Of a DNA stretch of 64,000 nucleotides, positions 1-10,904 are shown one piece after another. How positions within the stretch are numbered: position 1 is the first letter of the stretch; every line of letters starts with the position of its first letter. Made by a program: the position numbers and the translations under genes. The DNA comes from Doris montereyensis (Eukaryota > Mollusca > Gastropoda > Nudibranchia > Dorididae), in NCBI GenBank assembly GCA_037039925.1, contig JAXRKP010001018.1:40001-104000 (forward strand), read 5' to 3'. The notes beneath the pieces were generated by a model, which saw nothing but the letters and a program-made list of their open reading frames with translations, did no database searches and was not told the DNA's origin.

Positions 1-235
1 TGTTGACATCACTCCCATGCACAGTCTGTCACTTCACGTCTTGTCTAGATAAACGTGTAAATCCAGACGATCTAGATCTTGACCTAATCCGGGTGAGCAA
101 ACTCAAATAGTAAGCACGCCGTCGGGATGGACCATTTTGAGAAACTCTAGTATCTTCTATCATCACTTTCGACTTCGTTGAGTCCGGAAGTAGTATTTAA
201 CTACTAATTTCTATAACCAAGGTCAAGTGTAACTG

Positions 236-898
236 ACAACATTCGCCTAGTAAGCGCACTATAGATGGACCAATAGTCGTATTAACTTATGGCTTCACCA
301 AGTCATAGACAGACAATAGTCGCTCGGGATGGCAATTCGCCATTAACTTATGGTCGTACTCATAGACAGACAATAGTCGTATTAACTTATGGCTTCGTCA
401 AGTCGTACTCATAGACAGACAATAGTCGTATTAACTTATGGCTTCGTCAAGTCGTACTCATAGACAGACAATAGTCGTATTAACTTATGGCTTCGCCAAG
501 TCATACTCATAGACAGACAATAGTCGTATTAACTTATGGCTTCACCAAGTCATACTCGTATTAACTTATGGCTTCGTCAAGTCATAGACAAGCAATAGTC
601 GTATTAACTAATGGCTTGCCAAGTCATACGCATAGACAGACAATAGTTGTATTAACTTATGGCTTCTGGGAGTCATACTCAAAGACAGGCAATAGTCGTA
701 TTAATAGACAAGTCATACTCATAGACAAGCAATAGTCGTATTAACTTATGGCTTCGTTAAGTCATACTCATAGACAAGCAATAGTCGTATTAACTTATGG
801 CTTCGTCAAGTCATACTCAAAGACAGAGTCGTATTAACTTGGCTTCACCAAGTCATACTCATAGACAGACAATAGTCGTATTAGAGTAGAGACAATCG
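236..898. repeat. 49-bp minisatellite
   Basis: Tandem copies of a unit of about 49 bp contain the words atagacagacaatagtcg and ttaacttatggcttcg. The spacing is exactly 49 in the cleanest part (362, 411, 460). Some copies are truncated, for example around 550-720 and 830. About a dozen copies are visible. Bases 1-235 upstream look unique and I see no gene there. Confidence 0.9.
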
Positions 899-944
899 GG
901 ACCGGGCGGGGGGGCAGCGAGACAATGAGACTGAGAGGGAGAGG

Positions 945-945
<1 letters not shown>

Positions 946-988
<43 letters not shown>
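946..988. repeat. (GA)n microsatellite
   Basis: A run of GA dinucleotides is followed by a short run of GACA, just after the 49-bp minisatellite and a G-rich stretch. Confidence 0.9.
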
Positions 989-992
<4 letters not shown>

Positions 993-1019
993 AAGACAGA
1001 CAGACAGACAGACATACAG

Positions 1020-1950
1020 TCAGATTAGACAGACTCAGATTGGAATGAAATGAAATTTTGAAAACAATAATACTTTGTAAGCTAAAATCTTACTTTCACC
1101 TATTCAAGATGCATTACAATAATTTGTGTACATAGATAAAACGGGCGCAGATGATGTCTTACTCGTCTTCTTGAAAATGTCTCCATAAATTTAGACAAAA
1201 GGAGGCATACTGTCATGTTTTTTTTTGTTTGCCGATTTCTCATCAGTTTTTAACACCATAAATCCTTTAATTCTACTTCAAAATCGTGTCGACATCAAAG
1301 TCGATATCAATATAGCTGCATGGATTGGCGACTTTTTTGACTAACTGTAGTTAATTAATAATGTTCTTTTCTGTAGCTGAAGTTAAAACATATTATTAGT
1401 GTGAGAAAGCAACAGTGATTGACCATGTAAGGGTAACTCGATGTGGCAGACATCCTAAACGTGTCTGTAAATGTAAGATGAATCTGTAAGTGTAAGATGA
1501 ACCTGTAAGTGTAAGGTACGTGACTGTGGGTGTGATCACTTTCATTGTTTCATTTTCATCGCTAAAATTGTTATTTTGTGTTTTCTTGTATTTGATATGC
1601 ATACTTTAAAAGGCTCAACATTAAGATATACATGTAATGATTAATATTATATTTAATACATATCATTAATTATTATGTATGCCATATGAAATAAACACGT
1701 TTCTCTTTATAAGAGTAGGTTTTTATTGGTATAATGGTATTGTTCTTTGTTCGTTTTTAAATTTTGTTATTAGGTTGGATGCAGGTTTTACGTCTCTGTT
1801 GTAAAATTCTTCCTCTGTTGTGTGCCGTTCCTGGTTCCTCACTGCTTCTTCTAGAGCTCTTGTGGCCTGTGGGGTGTTGTATATAATGTAGACCTACAAT
1901 TTTAGTAGTCTACGCCAAATTGCACGTCGCCAATGCAGTGTCACCGTGGA
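1020..1950. other. AT-rich unique sequence, no gene seen
   Basis: This stretch contains no convincing open frame, exon or repeat that I can see. The only open frame is a 68-codon stretch on the minus strand with no recognisable features. Confidence 0.5.
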
Positions 1951-1954
1951 CCGC

Positions 1955-2515
1955 CGTGCATTTTGGCGGAGACTACTACACTTTGAAAATGTAAATAATT
2001 ATGTTTGTTCATTTTGGTGGACGGAGACTACTACACTTTGAAAATGTAAATAATTATGTTTGTTCATTTGGTGGACGGAAACTACTACACTTTGAAAATG
2101 TAAATAATTATCTTTGTTTATTTTGGTGGACGGAGACTACTATAATTATGTTTGTTCATTTTGGCGGACGGAGACTACTACACTTTGAAAATGTAAATAA
2201 TTATCTTTGTTCATTTTGGCGGAGACTACTACACTTTGAAAATGTAAATAATTATGTTTGTTCATTTTGGTGGACGGAGACTACTACACTTTGAAAATGT
2301 AAATACTTATGTTTGTTCATTTTGGCGGAGACTACTACACTTTGAAATGTAAATAATTATGTCTGTTCATTTTGGCGGAGACTACTACACTTTGAAATGT
2401 AAATAATTATGTTTGTTCATTTTGGCGGAGACTACTACATTTTGAAATGTAAATAATTATGTTTGTTTATTTTGGCGGAGACTGCTACATTTTGAAATGT
2501 AAATAATTATGTTTG
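1955..2515. repeat. 50-55-bp minisatellite
   Basis: About ten tandem copies of a unit contain ggagactactacactttga and gtaaataattatgtttg. The left copies are about 55 bp, with an extra ggac. The right copies are about 50 bp. Two length classes are therefore grouped by position. Confidence 0.9.
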
Positions 2516-3017
2516 TAGAGATGTATGCTTCATAATTACTCTGCAAGTTTGTTTCAGATTCAGTACATGTATCATATTAACAATTTTAATTGGTAGCCAA
2601 TTGATTGCGTTTACTACAGATGTAACATATTTGTTCTTTGTACGAATTTTGCTTTATTGTCACTCATAAGATTTGGGAGAAATTGTCAAATTGGGGCAAA
2701 AGTGGAGATGGAACACTTATTTACAGATTATGGTTTTGATTAGAATTTAAGTAACAGTTTAACCACTTAAGAAAGTATTTATTAATTTTCATTTGCTTTT
2801 GATTGACTATATTATATATACTAAGTATCAGTCACTTCAAATTATTTTTGTTATAGCTCTTTTTTTTTTAAAACAAAAAATCATAGAGTTTTATCTGATT
2901 CACTTATTGTTTTACTGTAAACTCTGTCACTTTTGTTGACTTTGCAAATTAATGTCAAACATTGTGACTCTAGTATATATTATATGTATTGAAATGACCA
3001 CATTGTATAATAATACG

Positions 3018-4592
3018 TTAAGGTAACTGCAGTGAATAATGTATTAATCCAGGTAACTGCAATGTAGAATGTATTAATGCAGGTAACTGCAGTGAATAAT
3101 GTATTAATCCAGGTAACTGCAATGTAAAATGTATTAATGCAGGTAACTGCAGTGAATAATGTATTAATCCAGGTCGCTGAAGTGAATAGTGTATTAATCC
3201 AGGTGACTGCAGTGAATAATGTATTAATCCAGGTGACTGTAGTTAACAATGTATTAATCCAGGTGAGTGCAGTGAATAATGTATTAATCCAGGTGACTGT
3301 AGTTCACAATGTATTAATCCAGGTGACTGCAGTGAATAATGTATTAATCCAGGTGACTGCAGTGAATAATGTATTAATCCAGGTGACTGTAGTTAACAAC
3401 GTATTAATCCAGGTGACAGCAGTGAATAATGTATTAATGCAGGTAATTGCAGTGAATAATGTATTAATCCAGGTGACAGCAGTGAATAATGTATTAATGC
3501 AGGTAACTGTAGTTTATAATGTATTAATGCAGGTGAAAGCAGTGAATAATGTATTAATGCAGGTGAAAGCAGTGAATAATGTATTAATGCAGGTGAAAGC
3601 AGTGAATAATGTATTAATGCAGGTGACTGCAGTGTATAATGTATTAATCCGGGTGACAGCAGTGAATAATGTATTAATCCAGGTAAATGCAGTTTATAAT
3701 GTATTAATCCAGGTAATTGCAGTGAATAATGTATTAATCCAGGTGACTGCAGTGAATAATGTATTAATCCAGGTAATTGCAGTGAATAATGTAATAATCC
3801 AGGTGACTGCAGTGAATAATGTATTAATCCAGGTGACTGCAGTGAATAATGTATTAATCCAGGTGACTGCAGTGAATAGTGTATTAATCCAGGTGACTGC
3901 AGTGAATAATGTATTAATCCAGGTGACTGCAGTGAATAATGTATTAATCCAGATGACAGCAGTGAATAATGTATTAATCCAGGTAACTGTAGTTTATAAT
4001 GTATTAATGCAGGTGAAAGCAGTGAATAATGTATTAATGCAGGTAACTGCAGTGAATAATGTATCAATTCAGGTAACTGCAGTGAATAATGTATTAATCC
4101 AGGTAACTGTAGTTTCTAATGTATTAATGCAGGTGAAAGCAGTGAATAATGTATTAATGCAGGTGAAAGCAGTGAATAATGTATTAATGCAGGTGAAAGC
4201 AGTGAATAATGTATTAATGCAGGTGAAAGCAGTGAATAATGTATTAATCCAGGTAATTGCAGTGAATAATGTATTAATCCAGGTGACTGCAGTGAATAAT
4301 GTATTAATCCAGGTAATTGCAGTGAATAATGTAATAATCCAGGTGACTGCAGTGAATAATGTATTAATCCAGGTGACAGCAGTGAATAATGTATTAATCC
4401 AGGTATATAATGTATTAATGCAGGTGAAAGCAGTGAATAATGTATTAATGCAGGTAACTGCAGTGAATAATGTATTAATCTAGGTGACTGCAGTGAATAA
4501 TTTATTAATCCAGGTAACTGCAGTGAATAATGTATTAATCCAGGTAACTGCAGTGAATAATGTATCAATTCAGGTAACTGCAGTGAATAATA
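3018..4592. repeat. 30-bp minisatellite, about 52 copies
   Basis: The unit is 30 bp, built on ctgcagtgaataatgtatta plus atccaggtga. Variants at a few positions (gtgactgc, gtgaaagc, gtaattgc, gtaactgt) alternate in blocks. Because 30 is a multiple of three, long open frames run through it on both strands. They encode 10-residue periodic peptides and are not genes. One shortened unit at about 4402-4420 breaks the periodicity. Bases 2520-3017 to the left are unique and AT-rich with nothing recognised. Confidence 0.95.
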
Positions 4593-5204
4593 TTATACGC
4601 ATAACATAGATCTATATGTGTTTTAAATGAGCTGTCTTTTCTCTTAAAATGTGATTATTTTATTTCGTGGAATGGGCATCTCATTCAGAGGATGTTAAGC
4701 GTACGAAACTAAGAACGATTGCTGCTATTATTGATGTAGTGTTGATTTGAGAGTGATTTTATTATTCCTACATCTAAATCATAGATGTAGATTTATCTGT
4801 TTCACAATCTAGATCTACATGTCTACTCATCTAGACTCAATATTGATAAAATGGGACGTAGTGCATCATAGATCTAGATCTTTTGGGGCAGGGGGGGGAT
4901 CACATGGATAAGTCAGGCACAGGCACACGGCGGGATCTTCGTTGGGATGAGCTGCCAGAGGGTCCTAGCTTGCCTCGGAGGATGGGGGTGGAGAGGAGGG
5001 AGAATATTGGGGAAGGGAAGGTCGGTTGGGATGGGGTAAAGGGTTGGTGAGGTGGGTGAAGGGTGAGAATTGGGGGTGGGGGCTGGCAAGGTCAGGCATG
5101 GTGATAGTGTAGTGTGTACCCGACTGTGGGAGTCCTTCCTAGATTTAGAATCTAGAAAATAATAGGACGCATGGTGGGTGATGATACATAATAATAATAA
5201 CCAT
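4593..5204. other. Unique sequence with a G-rich strand segment
   Basis: No gene was recognised. Bases 4885-5110 are strongly G-rich on the plus strand with several GGG/GGGG runs, and are flanked by sequence rich in the words tctaga and agatct. Confidence 0.4.
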
Positions 5205-5430
5205 ATTTTGCACGTAGGCTTTGAATCATCCCCAGATCGTTTTTGTTTGAGAACATGCTCTTCTAAAAGTGACGTTGAATTGATTTAAACTTCATAATTT
5301 CCCCATCATTGTGAGTGTTATTTTCATTCAACTAGCCAGCCATTTTGAACAGGTAATACTGGGTGATTCAAAAGTTGAATGAAATAGTACCTTCACGACT
5401 ACCTGCGTAACCTCAGAATGGGGTCAACGC
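5205..5430 (+). repeat. Dispersed repeat, copy 1 (partner at about 55.06 kb)
   Basis: Shared words in the same order as the stretch at 55055-55330 include catattttgca, agatcgtttt, attttcatt, ttttgaacag and gtaacctcag. The two copies are therefore related members of an unclassified dispersed family. Confidence 0.6.
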
Positions 5431-5679
5431 AGCACTTCCACAAATCATCTTCCCAAGTCACGTGACAATGGTGTTGACATTGTATATCCGCCGCCGAGTC
5501 ATAGACGTAACCATGGCTTATGTTGATGATAGTACTACATGTACTATCGTTTCTTTTGTGTCCATGATAGTCCCCCCCCCCCCCTTTCCTCCTTACTCTT
5601 TAAAAAAATACTTTCATAAACATTGTAAAGTATACAGATTAAATAAATCGTGTCTATGACTATGAGAACACGTCTTTTT

Positions 5680-5778
<99 letters not shown>

Positions 5779-6125
5779 TGTGTGTGTGTGTGTGTGTGTC
5801 AGTGATTAGCATACTTTTCTTTATTACCCCAAACAATGACAAATTTGTTCTTTTTCTCATAGTCATGAACAAGATTTAATGAATATGTATACTTTACAAT
5901 GTTCATGAAATTATTTTTGTTTTCAATAATAAGGTGGAGTGAGGGGGGGGTACTGTGATGGACACAAATGAAACAATAGTTCACATGTAGTAGTAGTATC
6001 GTCAGTCAGCATAACCTAGGGTTAAGTCTATTATGACTCGGTGACGGGTAACCAATGTAAATACAACTGTCACGTGACTGGATAATTAGTGCGGAAGGGA
6101 TGCAAATACCCCATTCTCGTTAAAT
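5415..6125. repeat. Foldback (long inverted repeat) around a GA/GT microsatellite
   Basis: The left arm (about 5415-5690) is repeated in inverse orientation on the right (about 5830-6125). Matching words include cacgtgac, cattgtaaagtatac and catgactatgaga (read on opposite strands). The spacer is a pure (GA)n followed by (GT)n at 5684-5798. This is a foldback or MITE-type structure; no transposase is seen. Confidence 0.7.
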
Positions 6126-6129
6126 AAAC

Positions 6130-7280
6130 TGTTGATTTCCCACCACAAAAATCATCCATTTAGACTAAACCTTAAGCCTTAAAAACAGAAAGAAAAAAAA
6201 AAGATTTTGTATTTTTGTTAAAAATTAAACCCACAAAAAACCCCAACAATAACAACACACTACTTTATCTACACAGAAATGCACCACTTTAATGGGACTT
6301 ATGGATACTTTGGCAGCGATAAACGACCAAAACGTACTTAGATTACTTAGAAACACAGTGGGGGGGGGGAGGATCACGGAGTGGAAAATTTTTAATGCCA
6401 GAGAGAAAGACTATTGGTCGCAACAAAAAATGAGGCACGGGTTGTTTTTTTTTAGCAGGAAAAACAAGTGGGGGGGGGGGGGGGGGGGGGGGCGGGGGCG
6501 TTTAATGATTCCCCATCTGGGACCCCCGTCATTCCCGGGAGTGTTTTTATGTTACATTGTGGAATTAATCTTTAATGATGTAATTATCCTTTTCCTTGAC
6601 ATCAAAATGTTTTCTTGTTTGATTGTGTTTGACAACTTTTGCTTTGTGTGGAAGTTTATATCATATCAGTGTGAGTGTGACTAACGCGTCTTCTAATGAA
6701 TGAACAAGATGACCGGAGTGTGTGTCAATTTTGTGAAACTTTCGATTGTTTTAATTATGATTTTCTCCATGTTAAATCCTGTCAGCTTGGAATAAAAAAT
6801 TATACCATTCTTTATCGCTGTCTATAAAGAATTTATTCAATTCGTGAAATAACCAAAGTATCTAATCGTTCGGTAACCTCGCGATTGTTCCCTTTGACTA
6901 TTTCATTCATGTAATAAATTCTTGATATCCAACGGCAAGTCGTGGAATAAATTATTTATATTATATTCATTGCTATTGTGAAATCTGTTTAGTATGTCTT
7001 GACTAGCACTCCAGTAATATTGATGTGCAGCACAATATCTTTCTTTAGGGACAAGTTTGATAATATTTTTGCTACATTGTAAACTTAATGAATTTTCAAG
7101 TTTGATTTTCTTTTATCCCCCCTCCCCCTCCCCCACCTTTCCCTCATTTAGTGCCATCTGCCATTCCTTGGATATATTGGCATCTCAGACTGAATGGATG
7201 TTAAAAAATACCTGTGTTAGCAGAGGAGTAATCAAGCATCGTGGTACTTCAGAGTCAGACTGTATTTCATTCTCAACATT
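6130..7280. other. Unique sequence upstream of the GPCR gene
   Basis: No exon was recognised. It contains poly-G tracts at about 6361-6370 and 6470-6495 and C-rich tracts near 7115-7135. It would hold the promoter and 5' UTR of the downstream GPCR gene if that gene is transcribed, but I cannot point to a specific element. Confidence 0.4.
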
Positions 7281-7358
7281 TTGTCAAGGTCCCAAGAGTC
7301 CCAAGGTCATATTTACTCAGATTTCAGTCATCTATTTGGTGTAGGCGCCATCTGCACT

Positions 7359-8336
7359 ATGACGCCTCGACACGATGAACTGAACATAATTCCCAGCATA
7401 GCAATTACTGTACTTATTATTGCTATCATTGTCACAAACATCGTTTTTCTATATCAGCAGCGCCATCATATCCGTGCCATTTACCGCATCAGATACTGCG
7501 TCAAGATCAGCATAGCCCTATCGAATATCATTGTCGCTCTCTACCCCATGCTGGTCCGTATCATTGATTTTTTCAGAGATTACCATCACGACGAATGCAA
7601 AAGAGACGTCTTTTTATCAACAATATATCAACTCTACTTTTGTCCTTTTGTATTTAGCCTGGCTTTCATAGTCATGGGGTTGGACCTCATCGCCAGGTCT
7701 CAGCCTAGCATAGCAAGACGACTGAACGGATCTGTTTTACTAAACTTGGTTTGCTCTTACCTGCCCTGGGTTGCAGGTATTGTAATCGTTTTGCCCATCG
7801 CTCTGGCAGATCTTGAAATGACACCAATATGTGTGTACATGTCGTTACAACGTGTCAGAGTGTCAAAAGTGGTATGTATTGTCATTCCTGTCAGCCTTGC
7901 TTATATCACCTGCTTTCTCGTCAGCTTCATAGCGAAATATAATGTGTCAGAATCACGAACAACAACAACATCAACAGCATCAACAGCAACTTTTGGCCAA
8001 GCGAACGAAGATGTCACCCTTAGACTTATGACGTCGGAAAATGAACCGGAGGGATTGTCTAAACCAATTTGCTCACAGTCCGCACCTTCTTCGACAACCG
8101 TCGACATCAACGAATTCAAATTCAGGAAGGAAAAGCTCACACTGATGCTGTCCAGTACCATACTGTTCGTGAGTGTCCTCCCCTTGACATGCTATGTATT
8201 GTATATACTATCCGGTTTCACCAGACCCTCTTTTGACAGAGCTACCGAGATAGCTGTAGTGGAAATGCTGCGCATGACATTCGGACTACATCCGCTCTTA
8301 ATACCGTGTACCTGGCTACCATATGGTAGACTCTAA
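7359..8336 (+). CDS. Rhodopsin-type (class A) G-protein coupled receptor, orphan
   Basis: This is a plasma-membrane receptor of unknown ligand, 325 residues, in a single exon. Seven hydrophobic segments are visible at about residues 11-32, 47-70, 88-110, 125-148, 168-190, 258-284 and 294-318. Cys80 at the start of TM3 and Cys158 in extracellular loop 2 fit the conserved class A disulphide. TM3 ends in GLDLIARSQP where most members have a DRY box. TM7 carries HPLLIP in place of NPxxY. Loop 3 (about 191-257) is polar with a Thr/Ser run. I chose the Met at 7359, just before TM1; an upstream in-frame Met at 7281 would add 26 residues with no obvious function. The protein stops only seven residues after TM7, so helix 8 and the tail are missing, or are reached by splicing at the gtagac inside the last codons. 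Molluscs have large lineage-specific families of such receptors, often chemosensory; membership is inference. Confidence 0.8.
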   Translation: MTPRHDELNIIPSIAITVLIIAIIVTNIVFLYQQRHHIRAIYRIRYCVKISIALSNIIVALYPMLVRIIDFFRDYHHDECKRDVFLSTIYQLYFCPFVFSLAFIVMGLDLIARSQPSIARRLNGSVLLNLVCSYLPWVAGIVIVLPIALADLEMTPICVYMSLQRVRVSKVVCIVIPVSLAYITCFLVSFIAKYNVSESRTTTTSTASTATFGQANEDVTLRLMTSENEPEGLSKPICSQSAPSSTTVDINEFKFRKEKLTLMLSSTILFVSVLPLTCYVLYILSGFTRPSFDRATEIAVVEMLRMTFGLHPLLIPCTWLPYGRL

Positions 8337-8360
8337 CATGTCCAACTTGGTTTTTTATGT

Positions 8361-8480
8361 TGATTGTAATTTACCCCATACACCATATTGTGGTGATCTC
8401 ATGGTGAATTAAGAGGAAACAACAAGATAATAGAAAGAGATATGAGAAAGTATGAAAAAGAGACGTAAGACCCTACCATC
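8361..8480 (+). repeat. Dispersed repeat family C, copy 1
   Basis: It carries the family signature caccatnttggtgatct, then gtgaattaagaggaaacan and caagataatagaaag, ending in a purine-rich tail. Further copies lie near 18.76, 32.16, 32.72, 35.68, 38.52 and (inverted) 52.87 kb. Confidence 0.75.
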
Positions 8481-8630
8481 AGAATCTCAAAAATCGCCCA
8501 CGTATAATCTGACAATTGCATGAGATGGAATTTGAATGAACCTCTTAATGCCTAGAAGATTTGCATACATCGCTGAAAAAAAAACCTCACCAACCCAACA
8601 CGTCTGTATATAATGGATATTTAATACAAG

Positions 8631-8732
<102 letters not shown>

Positions 8733-8799
8733 TATTAACGTGTAGCAATGTCAAGAATGTCCAGATACTGAGTTTTTTGTTCTTTGTTTTGTTAAGACT

Positions 8800-9845
8800 A
8801 TTAATGAATACATTGAGCTTTTGTTACAAAGCGTGTAATGCCTATGAATACATTGAGCTTTTGTTACAAAGCGTGTCTTGTCTATGAATACATTGAGCTT
8901 TTGTTACAAAACGTGTCTTGTCTATGAATACATTGAGCTTTTGTTAGAAAACGTGTCTTGTCTATGAATACATTGAGCTTTTGTTACAAAGCGTGTAATG
9001 CCTATGAATACATTGAGCTTTTGTTAGAAAACGTGTCTTGTCTATGAATACATTGAGCTTTTGTTACAAAGCGTGTGATGCCTATGAATACATTGAGCTT
9101 TTGTTACAAAGCGTGTAATGCCTATGAATACATTGAGCTTTTGTTAGAAAACGTGTCTTGTCTATGAATACATTGAGCTTTTGTTACAAAGCGTGTAATG
9201 CCTATGAATACATTGAGCTTTTGTTACAAAGCGTGTAATGCCTATGAATACATTGAGCTTTTGTTACAAAACGTGTCTTGTCTATGAATACATTGAGCTT
9301 TTGTTACAAAGCGTGTCTTATCTATGAATACATTGAGCTTTTTTGTTACAAAGCGTGTAATGCCTATGAATACATTGAGCTTTTGTTACAAAGCGTGTTA
9401 TGCCTATGAATACATTGAGCTTTTGTTACAAAGCGTGTAATGCCTATGAATACATTGAGCTTTTGTTACAAAGAAGCGTGCCTATGAATACATTGAGGTT
9501 TTGTTACAAAGCGTGTAATGCCTATGAATACATTGAGCTTTTGTTACAAAGCGTGTAATGCCTATGAATACATTGAGCTTTTGTTACAAAGCGTGTCTTG
9601 TCCATGAATACATTGGGCTTTTTTTACAAAGCGTGTCTTGTCTATGAATACATTGAGCTTTTGTTACAAAGCGTTTCTTGTCTATGAATACATTGAGCTT
9701 TTGTTACAAAGCGTGTCTTGTCTATGAATACATTGGGCTTTTTTACAAAGCGTGTCTTGTCTATGAATACTTTGGGCTTTTTTCACAAAGGGTGTCTTGT
9801 CTATGAATACATTGGGCTGTTGTTACAAAGCGTGTCTTGTCTATT
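8800..9845. repeat. 40-bp satellite array, block 1
   Basis: About 26 contiguous copies of a 40-bp unit contain atgaatacattgagctt, ttgttacaaag and cgtgtcttgtct. Variants ending in taatgcct and cttgtct are intermixed. There are no spacers between units. The block ends abruptly where a 1-kb stretch with a Harbinger fragment begins. Confidence 0.95.
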
Positions 9846-10262
9846 TTGGGTTAAGTAGTTTTTTTTCTCTTTTCAGTAGTACTACAATAGTCACTTCGAT
9901 AAATTATTACGGTACCGTAATTTCATCTTGTCGCTCTCATCGCGCACTCACAGGACATTTATATATTACGTATTTCATTTATTGGATTCTTTTTTGTTAC
10001 ATGCAGTGGCATAATCGTTGACTATAATAATAGTTCCTGCAGAGTCTTCATAAGTATTTAATTTATTGAATTTTATTTTTTTTTCTTATTTTTTTTCTTG
10101 TAACGCGCTGTGGCATAACTCATTTTTTGATTGTTGAATTTTTTAAAGATTGAAAGTGATAGTGAAGCCATATGGCGGCTGAGACACTGAGAGAGAGAGA
10201 AATGAATATGTGGACTGTTCTATTATAAAGAAAATAAGAAACAAGAGAAAAGAAACATAATC

Positions 10263-10509
10263 TTGTGGTCTAAGCAATGGCTGCTTCAGCGTGATAGATT
10301 TACGCACACGAAATTGCTCAATGAACATCGTCTCTACCCAAATGATTTCCACAACTACCTAGGAATGGATGAAGACACTTACATAGAGCTTCTGTCGCTC
10401 ATTGCACCCCTTATTACAAAGGAGAACACAGTGATGAGAGGGGCCATTTCTCCTCATGAACGCCTCACAGCTACTTTGAGGTTTCTTGCCACAAAAATGA
10501 AATATGGTC
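10263..10509 (+). pseudogene. PIF/Harbinger transposase (HARBI1-like) N-terminal fragment
   Basis: About 80 codons resemble the N-terminal region of Harbinger nucleases. It starts SKQWLLQRDRF, then contains FHNYLGMDEDTY, LIAPLITKE and ISPHERLTATLRFLAT. The frame then runs into unrelated C-rich sequence. No DDE catalytic residues are present, so this is a truncated remnant. It lies in a roughly 1-kb interruption (about 9850-10905) of the 40-bp satellite; I did not find clear terminal inverted repeats. Confidence 0.75.
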
Positions 10510-10904
10510 CGCTTCCCCTCCCCCCCCTTGTCCCCCCATACCAGATTAGAGATTTATTTACGTTAATAATAATTAAAAAAATTATTTCCAATTTCAGCAA
10601 TTTTTGGAGTAGACATGGTTTTTAGTATGAAATCTATAGTAAATGTGACGCTGATTAACAATCTGAAGTCCAAAAAGCAAAAATACAGGAGAAAAAAATG
10701 TTCACTTTTTTTCTCCGCCGCTCCCTTTCACCTCCAATTGAAAGCGAAGAAATTAGGAGCATCCAGACAACCCGGCCTCAGGCCAAGCCTCGGGTCAGCG
10801 TCCAGGTGATTTGCAAAATGTTGCCCACACACGCTAGGAATTTCGTCCGTTTTGCAAATTGTATGTTCGAACCTGGGTCGAGGACCCAACGTGTATTTGG
10901 GCCT

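Noticed and set aside
3137..4483. 448-codon open frame
   Set aside because: It is an artefact of a 30-bp tandem repeat. The peptide is purely 10-residue periodic and the opposite strand is equally open.
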